DNA from: Pseudomonas putida
Lineage (GTDB): Bacteria; Pseudomonadota; Gammaproteobacteria; Pseudomonadales; Pseudomonadaceae
Assembly: GCF_028682395.1 (NCBI RefSeq)
Contig: NZ_JANHLC010000007.1
Location: 236,653-300,652 of the forward strand
Direction: 5' to 3'
DNA: 64,000 bases
Numbering within the stretch: the stretch's first letter is position 1; each line of letters starts with the position of its first letter. The notes beneath the pieces were generated by a model, which had not been told where the DNA came from, did not search any database, and was given only the letters and a program-made list of their open reading frames with translations. Shown one piece after another: positions 25,170-33,549 of the stretch. A program made the position numbers and the translations under genes.

Positions 25170-25742
25170 ATGCAACTACTCCCCGAATTCAAGCGCGTGG
25201 TCACCGGCCACAACCGTCAGGGCCAGGCCTGGGTCGCGTCCAGTGGCACAACCCCCAACAGCTTCCCGCTCAAGGCAGTGCCCGGCACCGTGTTCCATGA
25301 AATCTGGAACAGTGGTGCCAGCCCGGCATTGTTGGATAACGCCGCCGACCCGACCGACAAACCCCTGCAACTGAGCCCGGAGCCCCTGGGCAGTCTGATT
25401 CGGGTGGTGGATATCCCGCCTGACAGCGTGCAGAACCAGGTCAGTGACGCGCAGGCGGCGGCGACCTTTGCCGAAATCGGCCAGGCCCATGCCGGCACCG
25501 GCCACGCCGACTCACGGCACAAACTGATGCACCGCACCGAGACCCTGGACTACGGCATTGTCACCGAGGGCGAGGTCTGGCTGGTGCTGGACGAAGACGA
25601 AGTGCACCTCAAGCGCGGCGATATCGTGGTGCAGCGCGGCACCAACCATGCCTGGAGCAACCGCACCGAAGCGATGGCGCGCATGGTCTTTATCCTGCTC
25701 GACGGGCGCTTTTCCGCCGAGTTGCAGGGGATCGAACCATGA
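25170..25742 (+). CDS. Cupin-domain protein
   Basis: A 190-residue cupin. The metal-binding motif 1 is represented by HRTETLDYGIVTEGEVWLVLDED and motif 2 by RGDIVVQRGTNHAWSN. The first motif has the His/Glu pattern, so a metal site is plausible. Single-cupin proteins of this shape sit beside FAH-family hydrolases in aromatic clusters and may be isomerases or dioxygenases. AGGAACAAACG leads into ATG 25170. It overlaps the FAH gene by 4 bp. Confidence 0.82.
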   Translation: MQLLPEFKRVVTGHNRQGQAWVASSGTTPNSFPLKAVPGTVFHEIWNSGASPALLDNAADPTDKPLQLSPEPLGSLIRVVDIPPDSVQNQVSDAQAAATFAEIGQAHAGTGHADSRHKLMHRTETLDYGIVTEGEVWLVLDEDEVHLKRGDIVVQRGTNHAWSNRTEAMARMVFILLDGRFSAELQGIEP

Positions 25743-26743
25743 AGCTCGCTACGTATCGAGATGGCAGCCGCGACGGGCGCCTGCTGTTGGTGTCCCGTGA
25801 CCTGCAACGGGCCGTGTCGGCGGCAGCCATCGCCGCGACCCTGCAACAGGCCATCGAAGACTGGGCCCGGGTCGAGCCGTTGTTGCAACACCTGGCCGAT
25901 GCTCTGGAGCGGGGTGAGGCGGCTGATGCCTTTGCCTTTGACCCGATCATGGCGATGGCGCCCTTGCCCCGTGCCTATCAATGGCTCGACGGCTCGGCGT
26001 ATCTGAGCCATGGCGAGTTGATGCAGAAGGCCTTTGGGCTCGACCCGATAGACGATGTCGAACAGATCCCGTTGATGTACCAGGGCGCCGGCGATGATTT
26101 TCTCGGCGGGCGCGAGGACATTCCCCTGCCGGGCGAGCAGTATGGCATCGACTTCGAAGGCGAGTTCGCGGTGCTGCTCGATGGCGTGCCGATGGGCTGC
26201 ACGGCCGAGGACGCGTTGGGGCATATCAAGCTGGTGTTGCAGGTCAACGATGTCAGCCTGCGGGCCCTGGGGCCGAGGGAGATGCGCAGCGGCTTCGGTT
26301 TTATCCAGGCCAAGCCGTCCACCAGCTTTGCCGCCGTGGCAGTGACCCCGGATGAACTGGGCGACGCCTGGCGCGACGGCCGGGTGCACTTGCCGCTCAA
26401 GGTCGAGTGGAATGGCCAGTGGTTTGGCCACCCCCATGGCTCGGCCATGCATTTCGGTTTTCACCAGTTGGTCGCCCATGCCGCGCTGACGCGGCGCTTG
26501 GGCGCCGGCACCTTGATCGGCTCCGGCACCGTGTCCAACCGTGATCGCAGCGTGGGCTCGGCGTGTATTTCCGAGCGCCGCGCCATCGAGATGATCGAGC
26601 ACGGTGCGCCGCGCAGCCGCTTTATGCAGTTTGGCGACCGGGTGCGCATGCAAGTGCTGGACGCTGGCGGCCAGGCGATTTTCGGGGCTATCGACCAGCG
26701 TGTGGTCCCGGCCACTCCACAGGGAGTCGCGCCATGCGTGTGA
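25739..26743 (+). CDS. Fumarylacetoacetate hydrolase-family protein
   Basis: A 334-residue FAH-fold protein, coupled by a 4-bp overlap to the cupin gene. Landmarks are an N-terminal domain, the DFEGEFAVLLDG metal-binding strand, LVLQVNDVSLRAL and the RLGAGTLIGSGTVSNRD loop near the end. FAH-fold enzymes hydrolyse C-C bonds of acylpyruvates or hydrate oxopentenoates, the usual step after ring cleavage. The residues around EGEF agree with Mg or Ca binding. It overlaps the next gene by 10 bp. Confidence 0.87.
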   Translation: MKLATYRDGSRDGRLLLVSRDLQRAVSAAAIAATLQQAIEDWARVEPLLQHLADALERGEAADAFAFDPIMAMAPLPRAYQWLDGSAYLSHGELMQKAFGLDPIDDVEQIPLMYQGAGDDFLGGREDIPLPGEQYGIDFEGEFAVLLDGVPMGCTAEDALGHIKLVLQVNDVSLRALGPREMRSGFGFIQAKPSTSFAAVAVTPDELGDAWRDGRVHLPLKVEWNGQWFGHPHGSAMHFGFHQLVAHAALTRRLGAGTLIGSGTVSNRDRSVGSACISERRAIEMIEHGAPRSRFMQFGDRVRMQVLDAGGQAIFGAIDQRVVPATPQGVAPCV

Positions 26744-27735
26744 TGGTGACGGGAGCCAATGGCTTTGTCGGGCGGGCCCTGGTCCGGCGCCTGCTGGAGA
26801 CTGGGCAGTTGCGTGGGCAGACCATCAGCGCGGTACTGGCGCTGGATATGGAATTGCAGGGCCTGCCCGAGGACCCGCGCTTGCGCCGGCACCGTGCCAG
26901 TGTCACCGATGCTGCCGCACTGCGTCGGGCCTTGGCCGATGGGGTCGACGTGGTGTTCCACCTGGTCAGTATTCCTGGCGGCGCCGCCGAAGAGCGCTAC
27001 ACGCTGGGGTATCAGGTCAATCTACAGGCCAGCCTGGAGTTGCTCGACCAACTGCGCGGCCTGGCGCGCCGGCCGCTGCTGGTGTACGCCAGCAGCGTGG
27101 CGGTCTACGGCAGCGAGCTGCCGGCGCGCATGAGCGAAAGCGCGGTGCCCAGCCCGGTCTTGTCCTATGCGGCGCATAAACGCATGGTCGAGTTGGCGCT
27201 GGTGGACCTGACACGGCGCGGCGAGATCGATGGCCGCGCCGTGCGCTTGCCTGGCATCGTCGCGCGGCCACGCGAGCCCAATGGCCTGCGCTCGGCCTTT
27301 ATGAGCGACTTGATGCAGGCCTTTGCCGCCGGCCAGGCCTACAGCTGCCCGGTCTCGGCCCAGGCCCAGGCCTGGTGGATGTCGCTGGCTTGTTGCGTCG
27401 ACAACCTGCTGCACGCCGCTGAACTCGACAGCGTCGCACCGGGGGCGCCACGGATCTGGCAATTGCCGTTGCTGCGCTTGTCCATTGCGCAAGTGATCGA
27501 CGCCCTGGCGACGGCCTACGGGCAGGAACGGCGCGCCTTGATCGAGTTTGCCCCGGAGCCGGCCCTGGAAGCGTTGTTCGGGCGCTACCCGCCCATGAGC
27601 ACGCCCCAGTCCCGGGCGCTGGGATTTCGCCATGACGGCTCCGCCGCCGCGCTGATCCGCAATGCCCTCGGCCCTTCGCCCACCGCGCGCAGTGCTCGCG
27701 TGCGCAATCAATCTGCTGGAGTAACCACCCCATGA
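26734..27735 (+). CDS. NAD-dependent epimerase/dehydratase, DenD-like
   Basis: A 333-residue extended SDR with GANGFVGRALV at the nucleotide site, a SSVAVYG strand and the YAAHKR catalytic Tyr-x3-Lys. The LPGIVARPREPNG stretch is like D-erythronate dehydrogenase (DenD) and related sugar-acid enzymes. The start at ATG 26734 lies inside the FAH gene; the earlier open reading from 26563 is only overlap. It probably oxidises a hydroxyacid intermediate. I cannot tell whether its substrate is a sugar acid or a ring-cleavage product. Confidence 0.83.
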   Translation: MRVMVTGANGFVGRALVRRLLETGQLRGQTISAVLALDMELQGLPEDPRLRRHRASVTDAAALRRALADGVDVVFHLVSIPGGAAEERYTLGYQVNLQASLELLDQLRGLARRPLLVYASSVAVYGSELPARMSESAVPSPVLSYAAHKRMVELALVDLTRRGEIDGRAVRLPGIVARPREPNGLRSAFMSDLMQAFAAGQAYSCPVSAQAQAWWMSLACCVDNLLHAAELDSVAPGAPRIWQLPLLRLSIAQVIDALATAYGQERRALIEFAPEPALEALFGRYPPMSTPQSRALGFRHDGSAAALIRNALGPSPTARSARVRNQSAGVTTP

Positions 27736-28517
27736 GCCTGACCCGACGCCGCCTGGTAGATCTGTCCGTGACCCTGGAAAACAACCCCTACAGCGACCCG
27801 CCACCCTTGTTGCCGCGCATCGAATACACCGACCACCAGCAAGGCTGGCCGGAGATGCAGGCGATGTTCCCGGGCCTGGAGAAGTCCCAGTTGCCGGGTG
27901 ATGAATCGTGGGCGGCCGAGCGGCTGTTTATCACCACCCATAGCGGCACCCATATGGATGCACCCTGGCATTACGCTTCGACCACCGATGGCGGCAAGCC
28001 AGCCTTCGGGATCGACGAGTTGCCGCTGGAGTGGTGCCTGCAACCGGGGGTGAAGCTGGACTTTCGGCACCTGCCCGATGGCGATGTAGTCAGTGCGGCG
28101 CAGGTCGAGGCTGAGTTGGCGCGCATCGGCCACACGTTGCAGCCGCTGGATATCGTGCTGGTCAACACCCGTGCCGGTGCCCTGTTTGGCCAGCCGGGTT
28201 ATCTGGAGGCTGGGGTGGGCATGGGTCGGGAGGCGACGCTGTACCTGCTGGAGCGCGGCGTGCGTGTGGTGGGTACCGATGCCTGGAGCTGGGATGCTCC
28301 GTTCAAGTACACCCGTGAGCGTTTTGCCGCCACTGGCGATGCCTCAATTATCTGGGAAGGGCACAAGGCCGGGCGCGACATCGGCTATGGCCAGATGGAG
28401 AAGCTCGCGAATCTGGAGAGCCTGCCGGCCAATGGCTTTCTGGTTTCCTGTTTCCCCTACAAGATCCGCCATGCTTCGGCCGGCTTTATCCGTGCGGTGG
28501 CGATCTTCGAGGAGTGA
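27732..28517 (+). CDS. Cyclase-family metal hydrolase (kynurenine formamidase-like)
   Basis: A 261-residue cyclase/KynB-family protein. The signature HSGTHMDAPWHY gives the metal histidines and aspartate, and VLVNTRAGALFGQPGY and VGTDAWSWDAPF are further family landmarks. Members hydrolyse formamides or lactones (kynurenine formamidase, isatin hydrolase). The start overlaps the epimerase stop by 4 bp. It is the last gene of the catabolic island on this side. I infer opening of a cyclic or N-acyl intermediate. Confidence 0.87.
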   Translation: MSLTRRRLVDLSVTLENNPYSDPPPLLPRIEYTDHQQGWPEMQAMFPGLEKSQLPGDESWAAERLFITTHSGTHMDAPWHYASTTDGGKPAFGIDELPLEWCLQPGVKLDFRHLPDGDVVSAAQVEAELARIGHTLQPLDIVLVNTRAGALFGQPGYLEAGVGMGREATLYLLERGVRVVGTDAWSWDAPFKYTRERFAATGDASIIWEGHKAGRDIGYGQMEKLANLESLPANGFLVSCFPYKIRHASAGFIRAVAIFEE

Positions 28518-28697
28518 ACGGCGGGGCTGTCGGGAACTTGCGAGGGATCGAGGGTACGAAGGGTTCTGACATATTTAGTTGAAAATTCGTAGGTTTCAGC
28601 GGGCAATCTGCCACGTTAGGGTCGTGCCTGGCAGATGGCCGGTTCGATGCTGCCTATACTGATTTCGACGTTGTGAACCAGCCCCTAGGAGGCGCCC

Positions 28698-29222
28698 ATG
28701 CAGATTCGCTCGCTGATCCTCGGCATGCTCTTGGTTGCCGGCCCGTTGCAGGCCGCCGACAGTGATGCCCCACTGGCCAAGGAACTGGGGCAGCATCGCC
28801 CGGTGATCGTGATAGCCCCCAGCACCCTGGACCCGACCCTGGTGAAGTTGCAGAAAGCCCTGGAAGAGCCCGCCAATCGCCAGGCTTTCGATGAGCGCAA
28901 CATGGTGCTCTACACCGTGGTCAACACCATTGGCCAGCGCGATGGCAAATACCTGGAGCCGCAAACCACCATGGCACTGATTCGCCAGCTCAAGCTGGGG
29001 GCCAGCGCTGACACCAAGGTGATTGTGGTGGGCAAGGACGGCGAGAAGCGCCTCGAACATTCCGGGCCGATCGATCCGAAGGATCTGTTCAGCGCCATCG
29101 ACCAGTTCCCCGACAGCGAAAAAGCCGCCGCAGCGCCGGTGGCTACCGAGCCGGCGAGCCCGGTTGCACCGGGCAAGAAACCCGCCAAGCCGGGCAAGCA
29201 GCCGCAACAACTGGATGACTGA
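28698..29222 (+). CDS. DUF4174 periplasmic protein
   Basis: A 174-residue secreted protein. The signal peptide ILGMLLVAGPLQA is followed by a thioredoxin-like alpha/beta domain (VIVIAPSTLDPTL, TKVIVVGKDGEKRL) of DUF4174 type, and then a low-complexity Ala/Pro/Lys tail. The function of DUF4174 is unknown. CTAGGAGGCGCCC gives a strong ribosome site. It stands alone, 180 bp after the cyclase gene. Confidence 0.78.
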   Translation: MQIRSLILGMLLVAGPLQAADSDAPLAKELGQHRPVIVIAPSTLDPTLVKLQKALEEPANRQAFDERNMVLYTVVNTIGQRDGKYLEPQTTMALIRQLKLGASADTKVIVVGKDGEKRLEHSGPIDPKDLFSAIDQFPDSEKAAAAPVATEPASPVAPGKKPAKPGKQPQQLDD

Positions 29223-29345
29223 AACCCTCTGATCCCGGCGGCCCTGGCTGCCGGTGTGGCCTCTGCCAGTTCCCCAGGCGCTGGACAACCAATGGGGAAG
29301 CCGATAGAACGTGCCCTCAATTATTTCAGGCCGTGGAGTCAATGG

Positions 29346-29636
29346 ATGAAGGCGCTATTTGCGGGTTTGTTGCTGGTGGTGGTTCAGGTGCAGGCCGCGC
29401 AGGTTGTGGAGACAGATAAGGTCGTGGAGAGAGAGGAGGTCAACAACTGGGGGACGATAAAAACCGGGTATTTTCCAAGACTCGATATCGATAAGGTCTG
29501 TATCGATGGGCAGCTATATCTGGTGACTCACAATAATAAATATGCGACGGGTATTACCCCCGCATTGGCAAAGGGTGTGCCCAGACAGTGTGAAAACTCG
29601 GTCAAGTCGGTCCCTGCAGTGCCTGCCAAGGATTGA
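29346..29636 (+). CDS. Small secreted hypothetical protein
   Basis: A 96-residue protein with a short signal peptide (FAGLLLVVVQVQA). The mature part contains two cysteines (KVCIDGQLYL and RQCENSV) that probably form a disulfide. It has no family that I recognise. GGAG upstream of ATG 29346 supports this start over one 90 bases earlier. Base use is distinctly more AT-rich between 29440 and 29560 than in its neighbours, which suggests recent acquisition or relaxed selection. Confidence 0.6.
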   Translation: MKALFAGLLLVVVQVQAAQVVETDKVVEREEVNNWGTIKTGYFPRLDIDKVCIDGQLYLVTHNNKYATGITPALAKGVPRQCENSVKSVPAVPAKD

Positions 29637-29954
29637 TCAGGCCATTGCCCGCGAGGTTCTAATGGCGCGCGGAGTGAGCCTTGCCGTTACCTGAGCCGGT
29701 ACACGCGCAGTCTCGGCTTGGTTGTGGCGCTGCCCGGTGCCACGTAGAATCCGGCCCAGCTGGTCGTCCCCCATACTCACAATAATCGACGTACGTCCAC
29801 GGCGCCCGGTGCAGCATCGAGCGCTGGGTGAGTGTGCGGCGGTTATTTGTGTCTGGGCCCCAATCCCGAGCCCTGTGTGCCGGTGCCAGGCCTTTGTTTG
29901 TATTGGCTGGTCTGCGCCGTGTCCGCCAGGCTCCTCGAGTGTCGTTGCCGTCGA
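29637..29954. other. Intergenic stretch before sotB
   Basis: No convincing gene is visible in this 318-bp stretch. The short open frames here lack ribosome sites and family resemblance. It holds the sotB promoter region, but I could not pick a clear -35/-10 pair. Confidence 0.5.
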
Positions 29955-31178
29955 ATGAATAGTGCCCCGAATATGCCCCACCCCAATGCTGGCACTGGCA
30001 GTTGGCTCAGCGTGATTGCCCTGGCGCTGGGCGCCTTTATCTTCAATACCACCGAGTTTGTACCGGTGGGCCTGCTCAGTTCGATTGGCCACAGCTTTGA
30101 GCTGTCGACGGCCCAGGTCGGCCTGATGCTGACGATCTACGCCTGGATCGTCTCGCTGACGTCACTGCCGATGATGCTGCTGACGCGCAATATCGAGCGG
30201 CGCAAATTGCTGATCTTTGTCTTCGGGCTGTTTGTCGTCAGCCATCTGGTTTCATCCGTGGCCAGCAGCTTCGGCATGTTGCTGGCGAGCCGCGTGGGCA
30301 TTGCCCTGGCCCATGCGGTGTTCTGGTCGATCACGGCGTCCCTGGCGGTGCGGGTCGCGCCGCCGGGCAAGCAAGTCCAGGCCCTCGGCCTGTTGGCCAC
30401 CGGTACATCGCTGGCGATGGTGCTGGGGATTCCCCTGGGCCGGGTGCTGGGCGAGGCGCTGGGCTGGCGTACCACCTTCCTGGCCATCGGCCTGACCGCC
30501 ATGGCGACGCTGCTGTGCCTCTATCGCACTCTGCCGCTGCTGCCGAGCCAGAACTCCGGTTCCCTGCGCAGCCTGCCGGTGCTGTTCAAACGTCCGGCAC
30601 TGGTGGCGTGCTATTGCCTGACGGCGCTGGTGATCACGGCCCAGTTCACCGCCTACAGCTATATCGAACCCTTTACCCAGGTGATCGGTGAGCTGAGCGG
30701 CGAGACCACGACCATCCTGCTGTTGCTGTTCGGTGGTGCCGGGATCTTTGGGTCGATTGTCTTCAGCCTGTTCAACAACCGCTTTCCCCGGGCGCTATTG
30801 CTGGTCGCCATTAGTGTCCTGGCGCTGTGCCTGTTGCTGCTGGCGCCGTTTGCCCGGCAGTTTGGCTACCTGGGTGTGATCAGCGTGTTCTGGGGCATGG
30901 CGATCATGTGCTTTGGTCTGGTGTTGCAGTCCCGGGTGCTGGCATTGGCGCCGGATGCCACGGACGTGGCGATGTCGCTCTTCTCGGCGATCTACAACAT
31001 CGGCATCGGTGGCGGCGCCTTGCTGGGCAGCGTGGTCACGGTGGGCATGGGCCTGGGCCAGATCGGCTATGTGGGTGGCGGGTTGGCGCTGGCCGGGTTG
31101 CTGCTGTGTGCGCTGACCACCTATCGTTATGGCGTACCCGCGCCAGTGGTCGGAGCGCCAGCCGGTGGCGGGCACTAG
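29955..31178 (+). CDS. sotB: SotB-like MFS sugar/drug exporter
   Basis: A 407-residue MFS carrier with about 12 helices. NTTEFVPVGLLSSIG in helix 1 and IYAWIVSLTSLPMMLLTRNIERRKLL around loop 2-3 are typical of SotB/YdeA, which exports arabinose and related sugars or IPTG. ATG 29973 is a possible alternative start. It ends 1 bp before the acetyltransferase gene. The assignment to SotB is by remembered similarity. Confidence 0.8.
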   Translation: MNSAPNMPHPNAGTGSWLSVIALALGAFIFNTTEFVPVGLLSSIGHSFELSTAQVGLMLTIYAWIVSLTSLPMMLLTRNIERRKLLIFVFGLFVVSHLVSSVASSFGMLLASRVGIALAHAVFWSITASLAVRVAPPGKQVQALGLLATGTSLAMVLGIPLGRVLGEALGWRTTFLAIGLTAMATLLCLYRTLPLLPSQNSGSLRSLPVLFKRPALVACYCLTALVITAQFTAYSYIEPFTQVIGELSGETTTILLLLFGGAGIFGSIVFSLFNNRFPRALLLVAISVLALCLLLLAPFARQFGYLGVISVFWGMAIMCFGLVLQSRVLALAPDATDVAMSLFSAIYNIGIGGGALLGSVVTVGMGLGQIGYVGGGLALAGLLLCALTTYRYGVPAPVVGAPAGGGH

Positions 31179-31179
31179 G

Positions 31180-31695
31180 ATGCTCGCGGGCATCGAGATC
31201 GGCGAGGTTCGGCACGCCGAAGTCGGCGCCGCCGTCGACTTTGTGATGCGCAGCCGCGCGCAGATTTTCCCGATGCTCGATGCATCGGTATTGCCACCTG
31301 ACCTGGCCGCGTTTTCGGCGGTGTACCTGCAAGACGGTGGTGGGCGGTTTCTGGTGGCGCGCCAGGCGGGAGAAGTAGTCGCCAGCATTGCTTATCTGCC
31401 TTATGACCAACGCTTTGCCCAGTTGGACTACGACGGGCGCAACGTGGTGGAAATCATTCGGCTGTTTGTCCTGCCCCGGTGCCGTGGTATCGGTCTGGCC
31501 CGTGCGTTGTATCGGGCCCTGGCCGCACAGGCGCAATGTGCCGGTGTGCAGGTGTTGTATCTGCACACCCATCCGTTTCTGCCCGGCGCCATCGAATTCT
31601 GGCGCCGCCAGGGCTTTGCCATTGTCGATGTGGAAGATGATCCGGTGTGGCGAACCACCCATATGGAGCGCGCCCTGGGCGTTGCCGAGGCCTAG
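31180..31695 (+). CDS. GNAT-family N-acetyltransferase
   Basis: A 171-residue GNAT enzyme. The acetyl-CoA-binding loop is LFVLPRCRGIGLARALYRAL (R-x-x-G-x-G/A), and the final IEFWRRQGF is the usual C-terminal motif. The substrate amine is unknown. ATG 31180 follows the sotB stop by one base, so it is coupled. It faces the OprD gene tail to tail with a 9-bp gap. Confidence 0.83.
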   Translation: MLAGIEIGEVRHAEVGAAVDFVMRSRAQIFPMLDASVLPPDLAAFSAVYLQDGGGRFLVARQAGEVVASIAYLPYDQRFAQLDYDGRNVVEIIRLFVLPRCRGIGLARALYRALAAQAQCAGVQVLYLHTHPFLPGAIEFWRRQGFAIVDVEDDPVWRTTHMERALGVAEA

Positions 31696-31704
31696 GCCAG
31701 GCGG

Positions 31705-33051
31705 CTAGAAGCGCCCGCTCAATGGGTATTCGACGGCCAGGCGGAGCTGGTCGGTGTCCAGTTCGGCCTGGGCGGCATTGCCCCGGTGTACGTTGTGCCG
31801 CAGCGACAGCGCCAGGCCCCGGGCCGGACCACTCTGCAGCACATAGCGGGCTTCCAGGTCGCGCTCCCAATGTTTGCCACCTTTACCGTAACCCAGGTCG
31901 GCATAGCCACCGCGCGGGTCGACATGGCTACCGTCGATCCCCGCACCGCGCACATAGGCGGCGCTCAGCACCAGTCCCGGCATTCCGAAGCTCTGCATGG
32001 CCAGGTCGTAGCGAGCTTGCCAGGAGTGTTCGTTGGGGGCGTTGAAGTCTGAAAGCTGCACGGCGTTGGTAATAAAGATCGCGCCCCGTGTCACGTAGTC
32101 AAACGGCGTGTTGCCATGCACTTTTTGATAACCCAGGCTGAAGCTATGGGCACCCTGGGTGTAGGTGGGCATCAGGCTCCAGGTGGTGTTGTCGATCTGC
32201 CCGGACAATGCCTGGCCATAGTCGGTGGTGCGGTACAGGTTGAGGTTGAGGGACAGCGCCTGGGTGCCGCTGAATTCATGGCGCCAGGTGCTGCCCAGAT
32301 AATGCTGGCTCCAGGTGTCTTCGTAGCGCGAGGTGTAGAGGCTGGTGGACAGCCCGGGGATGCCGTCGAAGACCACGCCGGCCAGGTCGAAGGCATTGCC
32401 CTTGCGGCTGTTGGAGTAGTTCACCACGAACCCCTGGTCATGGCTGGAGGCGTTGCGGTCGGTGCTTTCGGTAAAATGCCCGCCGACGAGCTTCACGCCG
32501 GACCATTGCTGGCTGGTGAGAAACAGCCCGGTGGCGGTTTCCGGCAGCAGGCGGCTATCGGATGAACTGAACACCGGGGTTTTTACCCGTTGCTCGCCAT
32601 AGGTCAGCGTGGTCGAGGACAGTCGCAGCTTGATGGCAGCGCCGCCCCGGGCGAATTCATCCTTGGGGTGGCCGCTGTTGTCGAGCCCGAGCAAGCGCGC
32701 CTTGCCGGCCCGGCCGCCACCACTGTCGAGTTGCCGGGCGTAGTAGGTGTGGGCGTCGAGGCCCACGCCGATCAGGCCCTGGGTAAAGCCGGATTGGAAG
32801 GTGCCCATCAGGCCGTAGGCCCATTCTTCGGCGTAGCCATTGCGCTCGGCGCGGGGTTTGTAGGTATTGCGGGCGCCACTGTTGCGGGCCCCGTGGCGAT
32901 AGTCGCGCTGGTCATAGACGCTGCGGTTGAGCAGGTTCCAGGTGCTGTCTTCGATAAAACCCTGGCTTTGTTCCTGGGCCGATTGCGCCACGGCGGCGGT
33001 CGCCGGTGCCAATAGCGCCAGGGGCAGGGCCAGGCGAGTGAGGCTGATCAC
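31705..33051 (-). CDS. OprD-family outer-membrane porin
   Basis: A 448-residue barrel with a signal peptide (LALPLALLAPATAAVAQS) and OprD landmarks: GFIEDSTWNLLNRSVYD, GYAEEWAYG and DAHTYYARQLDSGGG. The terminal residue is Phe, as in outer-membrane proteins. GTG 33051 is chosen because AAGGAG lies 7 bases upstream. OprD porins admit basic amino acids or small carboxylates. It is the last gene of the operon behind the cobalamin riboswitch, 38 bp after the pseudoazurin, an unusual partner for a B12-type importer. Confidence 0.87.
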   Translation of the reverse strand: MISLTRLALPLALLAPATAAVAQSAQEQSQGFIEDSTWNLLNRSVYDQRDYRHGARNSGARNTYKPRAERNGYAEEWAYGLMGTFQSGFTQGLIGVGLDAHTYYARQLDSGGGRAGKARLLGLDNSGHPKDEFARGGAAIKLRLSSTTLTYGEQRVKTPVFSSSDSRLLPETATGLFLTSQQWSGVKLVGGHFTESTDRNASSHDQGFVVNYSNSRKGNAFDLAGVVFDGIPGLSTSLYTSRYEDTWSQHYLGSTWRHEFSGTQALSLNLNLYRTTDYGQALSGQIDNTTWSLMPTYTQGAHSFSLGYQKVHGNTPFDYVTRGAIFITNAVQLSDFNAPNEHSWQARYDLAMQSFGMPGLVLSAAYVRGAGIDGSHVDPRGGYADLGYGKGGKHWERDLEARYVLQSGPARGLALSLRHNVHRGNAAQAELDTDQLRLAVEYPLSGRF

Positions 33052-33089
33052 AGTGAAGCTCCTTGCAAAGCATTGACGTGCAGCGTCCC

Positions 33090-33527
33090 TCAGCGGGCTG
33101 ATAGCTCGCGCTGGACGATGGTGTTGAAGCGCTCGCCAGCCCGCTTGGCCAGTTCGGCGGGGAGGGCGGGCGTCTTCTCTATGGGCTCGCCGACCTGGAT
33201 CAGCATCACCATGCCCATGGCCACATGAGGACTGCACTGGATGCCATAGAGTCCGGGCCGCTCGAGGGTCAGTTCCAGCGGCTGGTTGATCTTACTCTTG
33301 AAGGGCTCGACGCCTGCGGGCAGCAGGCCGGGGATCGAGGCGGCGTTGTGGCCGCTCTGGGTGGGCACAAAACGCACCGTATCGCCGGGGGCGATACGCA
33401 GGAAATCCGGCTCGTAGACCATGCTTCCTTGAGTGCCGCGATTGAGCATCTTTATCTCGTGGACTTCGGCCTGCGCCAGGGGGCAGAGCAGCAGCGCAAT
33501 CAGGGCTGCGCGGGGGAAATAGCGCAC
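33090..33527 (-). CDS. Pseudoazurin-like blue copper protein
   Basis: A 145-residue secreted cupredoxin. The signal peptide (AALIALLLCPLAQA) precedes a plastocyanin fold with the copper set His (SGHNAAS), Cys and His (QCSPH) and Met (VAMGM). Pseudoazurins carry electrons to periplasmic enzymes such as nitrite reductase. GTG 33527 with GGAGA upstream was preferred over the longer reading. It is 22 bp after the ABC ATPase gene and thus under riboswitch control. No denitrification gene is near, so its electron partner is open. Confidence 0.87.
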   Translation of the reverse strand: MRYFPRAALIALLLCPLAQAEVHEIKMLNRGTQGSMVYEPDFLRIAPGDTVRFVPTQSGHNAASIPGLLPAGVEPFKSKINQPLELTLERPGLYGIQCSPHVAMGMVMLIQVGEPIEKTPALPAELAKRAGERFNTIVQRELSAR

Positions 33528-33549
33528 GGGGATTTCTCCAGACGGTTGA

